In this document: in pieces, positions 37,736-47,950 of the stretch
Position numbering within the stretch: the first letter of the stretch is position 1
How the letters are laid out: every line of letters begins with the position of its first letter
NCBI GenBank assembly: GCA_945874455.1
Contig: CAMCHO010000001.1
Span: forward strand, 28,918 to 92,917
Direction: 5' to 3'
DNA from: Opitutus sp. GAS368
GTDB lineage: Bacteria > Verrucomicrobiota > Verrucomicrobiia > Opitutales > Opitutaceae
DNA: 64,000 nt
Notes under the pieces: generated by a model
Database searches by the model: none
What the model saw: the letters and a program-made list of their open reading frames with translations, nothing else
Told to the model about the DNA's origin: nothing
Position numbers and translations under genes: made by a program

Positions 37736-38659
37736 TCACACGTCGCAAATCCGCACGGCCTCGCTCAGCGAAGCCACCTTGTCCCGCAGGGGAATAAACT
37801 CCTGCCCGACATAGCCGCGATACCCTGTATCCACAATCGCCTGCATGATCGGCCCGTAATTTACTTCCTGCGTCGCATCGATTTCGTTGCGCCCCGGCAC
37901 GCCCGCCGTGTGGTAGTGGCCAATCCACTCCTTGTGCTGCTTCACTCGCCGGATCACGTCCCCGTGCATGATTTGCACGTGGTAAATATCGAAGAGCACC
38001 TTCACGCGCTCCGATCCCACCAGCCGACAAATCTCCACCGAGCGGTCGATGTCGTCGCAGAAATAATCCGGGTGCCCCTTCATCTCTTCGCTCACCTTCG
38101 AGTTCAACATCTCGAGACACAACGTCACTTTTTTCTCCTCCGCATAACCGGCGATTTTCTTCAGCCCCTCGACCATATTCTTGGTGCCGACTTCATCGGA
38201 GATTCCACGGCGGAAACCGGAAAACGTAATCACTGAGGGAAACCCCGCCGCCGCCGAGGCGTCGATCCGCTCCCGCAGCACCTGGAGGCATTCCGCGTGT
38301 TCCTCCACGTGCGCAAAGCCCTTCGCGAAGCCGTGGCTGCTCGTCAGCGCACAGACGAGACCATGTTGCTTGAGCAAAGAAAAATTATTCGGGGTGGTCA
38401 GTTCTACCGAGGGCAGACCCAGCCGCACTGCGACCACGCACAGTTCTGCCAACGTCATCGGCTTGAAGCACCAGGGCACCACCGATTGCCGCACCTTTCC
38501 GTTTTTCGCGCGATACACTTCACCCTCGGCCGCCCGCCCGGTCACCGCTCCCGCAGCCAGGCCTACTGCTCCCAGCGCCGCAACCCCGCGCAAGATTTGT
38601 CGACGGGACAACGCAGCTTCTGGACGGGGCACCTTCGGGGTCGTTTTCATCCCGACCAC
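37736..38659 (-). CDS. Hydroxypyruvate isomerase-like TIM-barrel protein with TAT signal
   Basis: 'LSRRQILRGVAALGAVGLAAGAVTGRA' TAT motif; 'NSKVSEEMKGHPDYFCDDIDRSVEICRLVGSERVKVLFDIYHVQIMHGDVIRRV...HTAGVPGRNEID'. Confidence 0.87.
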   Translation of the reverse strand: MVGMKTTPKVPRPEAALSRRQILRGVAALGAVGLAAGAVTGRAAEGEVYRAKNGKVRQSVVPWCFKPMTLAELCVVAVRLGLPSVELTTPNNFSLLKQHGLVCALTSSHGFAKGFAHVEEHAECLQVLRERIDASAAAGFPSVITFSGFRRGISDEVGTKNMVEGLKKIAGYAEEKKVTLCLEMLNSKVSEEMKGHPDYFCDDIDRSVEICRLVGSERVKVLFDIYHVQIMHGDVIRRVKQHKEWIGHYHTAGVPGRNEIDATQEVNYGPIMQAIVDTGYRGYVGQEFIPLRDKVASLSEAVRICDV

Positions 38660-38904
38660 TCCACGCCCAAACCGCTGTCCAACTCAAGCCTTCCCCACGT
38701 CGTAAAAAAGATTCCCCTCACTGCCCATTTCCCCGCATCTTGCCCAAAACATTCGCGTCTTCCCTGCGAGCGTCGTCCCGCCTCACTCATTCCCTACCCC
38801 ACACGACCGTACCTAGCCCGCCGCGCAGCCCATCGACAAACGTTGCGCAAATCTCCCTTTCAGTTTTCGTTCGCTCCTCTTCTTTTCCCGCCTTCTCACC
38901 CACC

Positions 38905-40149
38905 ATGCTATCCTCACTCCGCCCGTTCACCGCGCTCATCGCGTTCTCCACCGTGACCCTCTCCGCCCTCGCCGCCGGCTCCGACTGGCCGCAGTGGCGC
39001 GGCTCCGACCGCACCGACGTATCCAAGGAAACAGGACTCCTCAAATCGTGGCCCGCCGATGGCCCCAAACGTCTCTGGCTCTTCGAAAACGCCGGCCAAG
39101 GCTATTCCGGCCCGGCCATCGCCAAGGGAAATTACTACACCATCGGCACTCGCGACGGTTCCGAAATCCTCCTCGTGCTCAATGCCAACACCGGCAAGGA
39201 ACTGTGGACGGCTAAACTCGGCAGCATCCTCGATAACGGCTGGGGCGGCGGCCCGCGCGGCACGCCCACCGTCGACGGAGACCGGGTCTACGCCCTCAGT
39301 GGCCCCGGTGATCTCGTTTGCGTGAACGCGGCCACCGGAAAAATCCTCTGGCAGACCACCATGAAGAGTCTCGGCGGAAAAACCCCCAACTGGGGCTATT
39401 CCGAGTCTGTCTTGGTCGACGGCCCGCACCTCCTCTGCACCCCCGGCGGCGCCAACGGCACCGTTGCCGCCCTCGACAAACTCACCGGCAAAGTCGTCTG
39501 GCAGTCGAAAGACTTAACTGAACCCGCCCACTATTCCTCGATCGTCCCCGCGCAGATCAACGGCCAAGCCCAGCTCGTCCAACGCAACGAAAAATCCATT
39601 TTCGGCCTCGCGCCCAAAGACGGAAAACTTCTCTGGCAAACCTCCTTCGCCGGCCGCACCGCCGTCATTCCCACGCCCATCGTCCGTGGCAACGAAGTCT
39701 ACGTGACCGCCGGCTACGGCTCCGGTTCGAAGCTCGTCCGCATCGCCGCCGACAACCAAGTCACCGAGGTCTATGACAACAAAGTCATGAAGAACCACCA
39801 CGGCGGCGTGGTGCTCGTCGGCAACCACGTCTACGGCCACAATGACAACGGTTGGGTCTGCCAAGACTTCGCCACCGGCGCCGAAATCTGGATGAACAAG
39901 AGCCTGGGCAAAGGCGCGGTGAGTTCTGCCGACGGCATGCTCTACTGCCTCGATGAACGCACCGGTACACTCGTCCTCGCCGAGGCGTCGCCCACTGCAT
40001 GGAAAGAAATCAGCCGCTTCACCCTTTCTCCCCAGACGAAAATCCGCAGCGAGAAGGGCCGCATCTGGACGCACCCCGTGATCAGCCACGGCAAACTCTA
40101 TCTCCGCGACCAAGACTTGATCTACTGCTTCGACGTCAAGGCCCCGTAA
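38905..40149 (+). CDS. PQQ-binding-like beta-propeller protein
   Basis: ATG 38905 signal peptide; 'DWPQWRGSDRTDVSKETGLLKSWPADGPKRLW' and repeated 'GKELW / GKILWQT / GKVVWQS / GKLLWQT' blades. Confidence 0.9.
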   Translation: MLSSLRPFTALIAFSTVTLSALAAGSDWPQWRGSDRTDVSKETGLLKSWPADGPKRLWLFENAGQGYSGPAIAKGNYYTIGTRDGSEILLVLNANTGKELWTAKLGSILDNGWGGGPRGTPTVDGDRVYALSGPGDLVCVNAATGKILWQTTMKSLGGKTPNWGYSESVLVDGPHLLCTPGGANGTVAALDKLTGKVVWQSKDLTEPAHYSSIVPAQINGQAQLVQRNEKSIFGLAPKDGKLLWQTSFAGRTAVIPTPIVRGNEVYVTAGYGSGSKLVRIAADNQVTEVYDNKVMKNHHGGVVLVGNHVYGHNDNGWVCQDFATGAEIWMNKSLGKGAVSSADGMLYCLDERTGTLVLAEASPTAWKEISRFTLSPQTKIRSEKGRIWTHPVISHGKLYLRDQDLIYCFDVKAP

Positions 40150-40593
40150 GTTCCCTCGCGCGACCGCGCAGCGGTTTCCTCACCGCCGTCACCCAGCCGT
40201 CTCGCTCGCCCTAGGTTCAGCGTAGTCCTGCTCGTGAGCGCAGGGCTTGCTGAGCTTATTTCAACTGGTACGCGACCACGTGTGCGTGAAGTAAGTCGGC
40301 ACGTAAACGATCCGCTTCGCCCCTTCGTGGCCGGTGTCGGCCGCTCACACGTTGGCGCGGCGCGTATCGGGCTACACCTGCTTTTACTTCGTCGCCTCCT
40401 TCAGTTGCGGTCACACTACCTCCCTCACGGGCGCAGCTCCCGGATAGCGGTGGACGGGAGTCTGGCTGCGACCAAGCGGGACTGGGCTGCAGTTCCTCCG
40501 CAGTCCTTGCAGGGACTAAACACCCTGCCACTTTCTTTGCGGAACCGACCACTCGGCCACGCTGCCACCACCTCCTCCCGCCGCCACCATTCG

Positions 40594-41295
40594 ATGCTCC
40601 CCTTCGCCCGCGAAGTCCGTCCCGCTCCCCTCGCCCGCCACGTCCTCAACGAGCACGCTATGCTCGAAGCCGTGCCGCCTGACTGGATACTCGTCCCGCC
40701 CGGCGACGCCGCGTTGAGCCGGCGCATCAAACAGGACGGCCCCTCCCTCACTGTCATCGAAATCAAAGGCCGCAAACGGTTCTCGCAGGGCATCTGGGCC
40801 CCCGCCGCCCGCATAGAGGTCCTGCGCGCCGCTCTCGTTCTTGAACGCGCCAGCCCCTCGTATCAGCGAAAACTTGACGCCGGTCGCCAGCGCCGCGCCG
40901 CTGACGAGGAGGACTACGCGGTCGATTTCCGCGACGCCGTCGTCCGCTTCCTCAACTTCCACGCAACTCTCCGCCTCGAAGCCGCGACCCTCGCCAACCT
41001 CATCACCGACCACGCCACGCCCGTCGGGAGCGGCACCGTCGCACGCACCGAACGCATCCCCCTCGAGCAACGCGCCGAGGCCGCCACCATCGCCTGGCTC
41101 CGTCACCAAACGACCGGCTACGATACAATGGTCATCCCCCGTGAAAAAGGCCGCCGTCGCGAAATGCGCCGCCTACTCGCGCAGCGCTCCGTACAACTCC
41201 TTGTAAAGTATCGCAGCGGCCAGCCCATCGACCGCGCTCAATGCCCCTTGCACCGCGCCCTCCAACCGTGGTTGCCTACCCGCACCGTCGGTTGA
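40594..41295 (+). CDS. DUF2293-like domain-containing protein
   Basis: ATG at 40594; C-terminal 'AATIAWLRHQTTGYDTMVIPREKGRRREMRRLLAQRSVQLLVKYR' resembles DUF2293. Confidence 0.6.
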   Translation: MLPFAREVRPAPLARHVLNEHAMLEAVPPDWILVPPGDAALSRRIKQDGPSLTVIEIKGRKRFSQGIWAPAARIEVLRAALVLERASPSYQRKLDAGRQRRAADEEDYAVDFRDAVVRFLNFHATLRLEAATLANLITDHATPVGSGTVARTERIPLEQRAEAATIAWLRHQTTGYDTMVIPREKGRRREMRRLLAQRSVQLLVKYRSGQPIDRAQCPLHRALQPWLPTRTVG

Positions 41296-41314
41296 TCACG
41301 CCTCTGCTTTCCCC

Positions 41315-42823
41315 ATGAAAATCCCCCTCTGCTCGCCCGTCAGCTTTGCCACCCTCGTCCTCGCGCTCGCCGCCGGCGCACTCTCTGCCCGCGCCGATGT
41401 TTCATTGCCCGCCATCTTCTCCGACCACATGGTCCTCCAAAGCGACGTCCGCGTCCCCGTCTGGGGCACCGCCTCGCCCGGCGAGAAAATCACCGTCGAC
41501 TTCGCCGGCCAATCCGTCGCCACCACCGCCGCCGGCGACGGCACCTGGCAGGTCGCCTTCGCCCGTCTCGCCACCAGCCCCACCGCCCGTTCGCTGACGA
41601 TCAAAGGTAACAACACGATCACCATTCAAGACGTGCTCGTCGGCGAAGTCTGGCTCGGCTCTGGTCAGTCCAACATGGCCATGACCGTCAACCGCGCGAA
41701 GAATTACGAGGCCGAAAAAGGCGCCGCCAATTTCCCGCTCATCCGCCACTTTAAAGAAGAATCCCCTAACGCCGATTCCCCGCAGTCCACCAGCAAAGGC
41801 CGTTGGGTGCTTTGCACCCCCGACAGCGTCGGCACTTTTTCCGCCGCACTCTATTTCTTCGGCCGCGAGCTCCACCCCACGCTCAGCGTACCCGTCGGCC
41901 TCATCAACTCTTCCGTCGGCGGCACCCCGATCGAGGCGTGGATCGCCGCCGATGCGCAGAAAAACAGCAAAGAAATCCAAGCCGCCATCGCCGCACTCCC
42001 GCCGGCTCCACCCACCGCCGACGCTGCTCTCAATCCTCCGACCGCTGCGCCCAAAACCGCAGCCAACGAAAAACAAAAAAACGCTCAGAAAACAGCGAAG
42101 GCCACCAAGGCCACCGCATCTCGCAGCACCACCGGCGGTCTCTTCAACGGCAAGATCGCACCCCTCATCCCTTACGCGATCCGCGGCATACTCTGGTATC
42201 AAGGCGAAGCCAACACCACCGCCGCCAAAGCCTCGCTCTACGAACACCAATTGGCTCTGCTCGTCCGCGACTGGCGCACGCGCTGGGGCACCGAGCCTCC
42301 CTTCGCGTGGGTGCAACTGCCGAACTTCGTGGGCGCCGGCCGCGATTGGCCCATCGTGCGCGAAGCGATGCTCAAAACCCTCGCCCTCCCCAAGACCGGC
42401 ATGGCCATCACCATCGACGTGGGCGAAGCCAACGACATCCACCCGAAAGACAAACAGACCGTCGGCCACCGTCTCGCGCAGTGGGCCCTCGGCAGCGTCT
42501 ACGCGCAAAAGGTCGCCGCCACGTCCGGTCCACTCCCGGCCGGCCATGAAATCCGCGGCCGCGAAATGATCCTGCGCTTCCGACACACCGAGGGCGGCCT
42601 CGTCGCCCAAGGCGGGCCACTCACCGGCTTCGTGGTCGCCGGCGCCGACCGCAGGTGGTCCCCCGCCCAAGCACGCCTCGTCGGCAATACCGTCGTCATT
42701 TCCGCGCCCGACGTGCCCGCTCCCGTCGCCGCCCGCTACGCCTGGGAAAACTTTCCCACCTGTAATCTCTACAACGGTGCCGGCCTCCCCGCCTCCCCGT
42801 TTCGCACCGACGACTGGAAATAA
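41315..42823 (+). CDS. Sialate O-acetylesterase-like SGNH hydrolase
   Basis: Signal peptide; 'LPAIFSDHMVLQSDVRVPVWGTASPGEKITVDFAGQ', 'GEVWLGSGQSNM', 'IRGILWYQGEANT', 'DIHPKDKQTVGHRLAQWALG'. Confidence 0.93.
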   Translation: MKIPLCSPVSFATLVLALAAGALSARADVSLPAIFSDHMVLQSDVRVPVWGTASPGEKITVDFAGQSVATTAAGDGTWQVAFARLATSPTARSLTIKGNNTITIQDVLVGEVWLGSGQSNMAMTVNRAKNYEAEKGAANFPLIRHFKEESPNADSPQSTSKGRWVLCTPDSVGTFSAALYFFGRELHPTLSVPVGLINSSVGGTPIEAWIAADAQKNSKEIQAAIAALPPAPPTADAALNPPTAAPKTAANEKQKNAQKTAKATKATASRSTTGGLFNGKIAPLIPYAIRGILWYQGEANTTAAKASLYEHQLALLVRDWRTRWGTEPPFAWVQLPNFVGAGRDWPIVREAMLKTLALPKTGMAITIDVGEANDIHPKDKQTVGHRLAQWALGSVYAQKVAATSGPLPAGHEIRGREMILRFRHTEGGLVAQGGPLTGFVVAGADRRWSPAQARLVGNTVVISAPDVPAPVAARYAWENFPTCNLYNGAGLPASPFRTDDWK

Positions 42824-42885
42824 CGCGCGCCGCCAGCGCACCTTTCGTTCATCCCGCTCGTCGTTGCCGTGCGCTCGCGGACCCG

Positions 42886-45800
42886 ATGCAACCCCTCCAT
42901 CCCACCCTCGCCGTCTTTTTAAGTTTCGGCACCGCCGCGATCTCGTTCGCTCAAACCACGCCGAAATCCTCGGAGTTCTTAAAAACCTACTGCGTCGAAT
43001 GCCACGGTGATGCGAAGCCCAAGGCGGGCCTCAACCTCACCCGAATGATGGCGCAGACCTCGGTCGGTCGGCACGCGGACGATTGGGACAAGGTGCTCGA
43101 CATGGTGGATACGGCCGAGATGCCGCCCTCCGACGCCAAAAAAATTCCCACCGCTCTCGAGCGCATTGCGGCGGCCACCGCGATCCGCACGACGCTAAAA
43201 ACCTACGAGCGCGAGCATGCCGGCGAGCCCGGCCGGGTGACGGTACGGCGGTTGACGAGCGGCGAATATTCCTACGCGATTCGCGACCTCACCGGCCTCG
43301 ACCTCAAGGTCGGCATCGACGCCTCGAGCGATTCGGTCGGCGGCGAGGGCTTTACCAATTTTGGCGATGTGCAGTTCATGCAGGACGCCAGCGTCGAGCG
43401 CTACCTCGAGGCTGCCAAACAAGTCGCCGATCACGCCATCATCGGCGCCGGACCCCTGCAGTTTTTTTCCGACCCCGGCCGCACGGGCCTGGAGCTCTCC
43501 GCGCTCCACCGCATCAACGCCCTCTACGCGGCCCATGGTTTTCGCGTGGTCTCCGGCGAGGGCGGGCTGCCCTTTGGGCTCGAACGCTACAGCAAGGCAT
43601 TTTTCGTCGCGTGGTCATTTCAACACCGCGTGGCCTTGGGCAGCCCGCAGGCGACGCTGCGCGACTTGGCCGCCCAAGCCGGCATCACGGGGCGATTCGC
43701 CGAGCACGTCTGGTCGGTCGTCAACCAACCGGCCCTCGGTTATCCCAGCAGCGAAACGGTCGCGCGCTGGCAGGCGCTGCCAGCGCCCGCCTCGCCCGCC
43801 AGCCTCCCGGATTCAATCGCGCAAGCGCGCGCCGGGTGCGATGATCTTCAGAAAAATCTGACGACGTGGCCGAGCTGGTTCTTCGGCCGCGGCGATGCGG
43901 CCGCCGGCGGCGCGGGCGACGAGAGCCCGCTGATGTTTGACGACCAAGCCTTGGCCGTCCACGCGACCCACACCTACACCTATCCACTGGGAGTACGCTT
44001 CGGCCGCGGCGGACTCGGCCCCACCGCACCCGCACCTCATGCGACCGCGCCGATCAAGGTCGTGTTGAGTTTCGCCAATATCAACCCGCTCGCCAGCGCA
44101 CGTCCCGTCGTGATCTGGCGAAATCCCCGCGTGATCACGCGCGGCGCGCCCGCCGGCCGGGGCCGGGGCGCGCCGGGTGCAGCCGCCGCCGATCCCGCCG
44201 CGGCAAATGCGACCGTCGTCATCGCGGGCGCCGCTCGCGGGCGTGGGCCCTCCGGCCCGATTCTCTCCACTCAGTCGCTTCGCTCCGTGCTGTCGGCCGA
44301 CGTCGTGGCGACACTCGCGTTTGGCACCAGCCCCGACGGCACGCAGCTGGGCTCGGACGATTTCGCGGCGACGGCCACCGTGTCGCTCGAGCTGCCCGCT
44401 GCCGCCCCCGGCACCACGGCCGAACTGCAGGTCGATGCCCAGCTCGGCGCCGATCGCAATGCGGTCGTACGCGTCGTGGTCGGCGACACCGAGGCCGTGC
44501 CGGCGCGGGGAGCACGGGCCCGCGTCTTTCTCGGCGACACCGCGAGCGCAGGCTACCGCACGTGGCGCGCCGGCATCGCCGAATATGTGTCGCTCTTGCC
44601 ACCCAATTCCCACGGCGAGGCGAACCCCGCCGACAAAGACCCGGTGCCCGCGCCGTTCGACAACACCTATAACAGCCCCGAACACGACGCGTTCGTAATG
44701 AAGATAAAGTACCAGCGGACCGACGCGTTCTTCACCGCCAACCTCATCGATGGCGATGACCGCGTGCGGCTCAACCACGCGTGGCACGACCTCTTCGGAT
44801 CGTGGCCCTATCACGATGCCTACCTCGGCCTGCTGGCCGATCATTACGACCTAAAGCAGATGAGCCGCAAACTGCAGGACGTGGGTGCGGAGCAAATCGC
44901 GGCGCTGCCAGCCGAGGTCCAGTCACACGTGGCGGCGCTGCGCGCGCATCACGGCGAGGTGATGAAGGCACTCGCGGACGCTCAATCCGGCCACGTCGAG
45001 GATGTACTCGCTTTCGCGAGCCGGGCCTGGCGCCGGCCGCTGACCTCCGAGGAAAAAACGCGCCTGAGCGATTTCTACGAGCGCTCCCGCACCGCCACGT
45101 TGGCCCACGACGACGCGATCCGCGCGGTGCTCGCGCGCGTCCTCGTATCGCCCGCCTTCCTCTATCGCGTCGAGCCCGTCGCGAGCCGCGTCGAACGCCC
45201 GCTCAACGACTGGGAGATCGCCAGCCGGTTGAGTTTCTTCCTCTGGTCCTCGATCCCCGACGACGAGTTGAACCGCGCCGCCGCCGCCGGCGAGCTGAGC
45301 CAGCCCGCGCAGCTGGCGGGTCAAGTGAAGCGCATGACCGCCGATCCCAAAGCGCGCCGCCTCGCGACGGAATTTTTCGGCCAGTGGCTCGGGTTTTACC
45401 GCTTCGACGAATTTCGCGGCGTCGATACCGTCCGCTTCCCGGAATTTACGGAGGAAGTAAAGTCGGCGATGTATGCGGAGGCCGTCTCGACCTTCGAGTA
45501 TCTCGTGCGGCAGCAACGTCCCTTGCGCGAGCTGCTCCACGCCGACTACACGTTTCTCAACCAGCCGCTCGCCACATTCTACGGGATCGACCGGGCCGTG
45601 AAATCAAAGGACGCCGTCGAACGCGTCGAAGGCGCGAACGCCTTCAACCGCGGCGGCGCGCTGCGTCTCGGCGCAGTGTTGACGACGACGTCCGCTCCGC
45701 TGCGCACCAGCCCGGTAAAGCGCGGCGACTGGCTGCTGCGGCGCATCCTAGGAACCCCTACGCCACCGCCGCCGGCCGACGCGGGCACGTTGCCCGGCGA

Positions 45801-46251
45801 CCCGCAGTCCTTCGGCGGCAAGTCACTGCGGGAAAAACTCACTGAGCACAAACGCGACCCCGCCTGCGCTAGTTGTCACCTGCGCATCGATCCGCTGGGT
45901 TTTCCGCTCGAGGGTTTCGACGCCGTCGGCCGCACCCGCTCAAACTATGACGACGGTCTTGCCGTGGACACGACCGGCGAGTTTGCCGACCAGTCCCTGA
46001 TCGTCGGCGCCGACGGCCTCTTGACCTATCTGAAGTCCAAGGATGCTCAGGTGATGAAGACCCTCTCGAGAAAAATGCTCGGCTATGCCCTCGGCCGCAC
46101 CGTCCTCGCCTCCGACCGCGCGCTCATTGCGGAGCTCACCGCCGCCGGCGGCGACGCCACGTTCTCCGATCTCGCGATCAAAATTGTTTCCAGCCGCCAG
46201 TTTCGCCATCGTCAGGGCAGCGACGAGGACGCGAACCGTTCGTCGCAATAG
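42886..46251 (+). CDS. DUF1587/DUF1592/DUF1588/DUF1585 planctomycete-type cytochrome protein
   Basis: Heme motif 'YCVECHGDAKPKAG'; 'SGEYSYAIRDLTGLDL'; 'ASRLSFFLWSSIPDDEL'; 'CASCHLRIDPLGFPLEGFDAVGRTR'. Confidence 0.93.
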   Translation: MQPLHPTLAVFLSFGTAAISFAQTTPKSSEFLKTYCVECHGDAKPKAGLNLTRMMAQTSVGRHADDWDKVLDMVDTAEMPPSDAKKIPTALERIAAATAIRTTLKTYEREHAGEPGRVTVRRLTSGEYSYAIRDLTGLDLKVGIDASSDSVGGEGFTNFGDVQFMQDASVERYLEAAKQVADHAIIGAGPLQFFSDPGRTGLELSALHRINALYAAHGFRVVSGEGGLPFGLERYSKAFFVAWSFQHRVALGSPQATLRDLAAQAGITGRFAEHVWSVVNQPALGYPSSETVARWQALPAPASPASLPDSIAQARAGCDDLQKNLTTWPSWFFGRGDAAAGGAGDESPLMFDDQALAVHATHTYTYPLGVRFGRGGLGPTAPAPHATAPIKVVLSFANINPLASARPVVIWRNPRVITRGAPAGRGRGAPGAAAADPAAANATVVIAGAARGRGPSGPILSTQSLRSVLSADVVATLAFGTSPDGTQLGSDDFAATATVSLELPAAAPGTTAELQVDAQLGADRNAVVRVVVGDTEAVPARGARARVFLGDTASAGYRTWRAGIAEYVSLLPPNSHGEANPADKDPVPAPFDNTYNSPEHDAFVMKIKYQRTDAFFTANLIDGDDRVRLNHAWHDLFGSWPYHDAYLGLLADHYDLKQMSRKLQDVGAEQIAALPAEVQSHVAALRAHHGEVMKALADAQSGHVEDVLAFASRAWRRPLTSEEKTRLSDFYERSRTATLAHDDAIRAVLARVLVSPAFLYRVEPVASRVERPLNDWEIASRLSFFLWSSIPDDELNRAAAAGELSQPAQLAGQVKRMTADPKARRLATEFFGQWLGFYRFDEFRGVDTVRFPEFTEEVKSAMYAEAVSTFEYLVRQQRPLRELLHADYTFLNQPLATFYGIDRAVKSKDAVERVEGANAFNRGGALRLGAVLTTTSAPLRTSPVKRGDWLLRRILGTPTPPPPADAGTLPGDPQSFGGKSLREKLTEHKRDPACASCHLRIDPLGFPLEGFDAVGRTRSNYDDGLAVDTTGEFADQSLIVGADGLLTYLKSKDAQVMKTLSRKMLGYALGRTVLASDRALIAELTAAGGDATFSDLAIKIVSSRQFRHRQGSDEDANRSSQ

Positions 46252-46480
46252 AAACAAAATGTCTAGCGCGCCACCCCCGCAACGATGCAGGCAAAGACAG
46301 TTCTTCACCGCTCATTTTCGCTCAGCTCCCCTCATCAAAGCCAATACCTCACTCGCGCGCTTCGCCGGTCAGACGGAGCACGCCAGCGATCACCTCGCCC
46401 TCGATTCCTGAAGGTCAGCGGTTTAAAAATGTCCTAGCATAAGTTACCCTCAAGAAACCTTCTTCGCAGCGAATAATCTC

Positions 46481-47830
46481 ATGAGCACCCGCCCCAACTG
46501 CCTCCCTCTTTCCCGTCGCCACTTCCTGCGCGGCGCGGGCGTCGCGCTCGCGTTGCCGTGGATGGAATCGTTCACCGCATTCGGGCAGACGGTGACCGCC
46601 AGCGCCAAGCCCACCACGCCGCCGCTGCGCCTGGGTATCGTCTTTTTCTCAAACGGCGTGGAGCCGATTCACTGGTGGGCCAAGGGTGCCGGCGCCACCA
46701 TGGAACTGGGGCCCGCCGCCGCTCCGTTGCTGCCGCATCGCGAGGACATCGTGTTCGTGCAAGGACTCTACAGCCACGCCGCCCTCGCCTCCACCAGCCC
46801 CCACCTCGGCCGGATGAACGTGCTGTCCGGCGCGTCCGTCAGCCTCGATCCCGGCGAGATCCGCGTCGGCACCACGATGGATCAGGTGCTCGCCGCACAC
46901 TTGGGCAGCCGCACCGCTGTCCCGAGCCTCGTGCTCGGGATCGAGCCCAATGAACTGCGTCTGGAGGACGGCCTCTCGATGATTTACGGTTCGAGTTTGT
47001 CGTGGGCTTCCCCGACCCGACCCGCGACCAAGGAAATCTATCCGTCGCGCGCGTTTGACCGGCTCGTCGGCGACGGCACCGGCCGTCGGCTCGATCGCAG
47101 CATCCTCGACGAGGTCCGCCAAGACTCGCAGAGCCTCAAGCCCAAGATCAGCCACGGCGACAGCGTCAAGCTGGAGGAATATCTCGAATCGATCCGCGAT
47201 ATCGAGCGACGCATCGAGCGCGCCGCCCGCGACGAGCGTCTCGAGGGCTGGCGCCCGACCCTCGCACAGCCCGACATGCCTCGCCCGAAAAACGAGCTAC
47301 CGCAACACGTCCCCGATCACATGAAGCTCATGCTCGATCTGACCGTGCTCGCGTTCCAAATGGACAAGAGCCGCATCGCCACGCTGATGCTGAATAACGA
47401 TCTTTCGCAGATGAACTTCAAGTTCCTCGCAGGTGTGCAGGGCGCGTTACACCTCGACCTCACCCACAACGGCAAGGCCGTCGACAAGGAGGCGATGTAC
47501 CTCAAGACGAATCAATTTCACGCCGCGCAGTTCGCCTACCTTGTCCAACGGATGAAAGCGATCAAGGAGGGCGACAGCACCCTCCTCGACAACTCGATCC
47601 TCATGTTTGCTTCGAGCCTCTTCGACGGTGACGCCCACAGCGCCAGCCAGCTGCCGATCGTCCTCGCCGGCAAGGGCGGCGGCTCGCTGAAGACCGGTCG
47701 CATCCTCGATTACCTCGCGGCCGGCGATGACAACCGCAAAGTCTGCAGCCTGCACCTGTCCCTGATGGACCGCATGGGCGTGAAACTCGACCACTTCGGC
47801 GACGCCAGCACGCGACTGGCGGGCTTGTAA
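46481..47830 (+). CDS. DUF1552 domain-containing TAT-exported protein
   Basis: '[22 protein letters not shown]'; '[22 protein letters not shown]'; DUF1552 family pattern. Confidence 0.92.
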   Translation: MSTRPNCLPLSRRHFLRGAGVALALPWMESFTAFGQTVTASAKPTTPPLRLGIVFFSNGVEPIHWWAKGAGATMELGPAAAPLLPHREDIVFVQGLYSHAALASTSPHLGRMNVLSGASVSLDPGEIRVGTTMDQVLAAHLGSRTAVPSLVLGIEPNELRLEDGLSMIYGSSLSWASPTRPATKEIYPSRAFDRLVGDGTGRRLDRSILDEVRQDSQSLKPKISHGDSVKLEEYLESIRDIERRIERAARDERLEGWRPTLAQPDMPRPKNELPQHVPDHMKLMLDLTVLAFQMDKSRIATLMLNNDLSQMNFKFLAGVQGALHLDLTHNGKAVDKEAMYLKTNQFHAAQFAYLVQRMKAIKEGDSTLLDNSILMFASSLFDGDAHSASQLPIVLAGKGGGSLKTGRILDYLAAGDDNRKVCSLHLSLMDRMGVKLDHFGDASTRLAGL

Positions 47831-47891
47831 CGGCCTTCGGCACCGCCGTCCGCCTCGGTTAGAAAAACGTTTGCTCGGCGACGTGGAAAGG

Positions 47892-47910
47892 GCGGAGGCT
47901 CATGCTCCGC
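47892..47910. repeat. Intergenic hairpin GCGGAG-GCTCATG-CTCCGC
   Basis: 6-bp arms, in the 120-bp spacer between DUF1552 and TBDR genes. Confidence 0.55.
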
Positions 47911-47950
47911 TACGGATGCCCTCTCTCCCGTCGTCCGTTGCGTACCGCCC

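Noticed and set aside
40256-40552. 98-aa minus-strand ORF in spacer
   Set aside because: No family resemblance and Arg/Gly-rich composition; likely noise.
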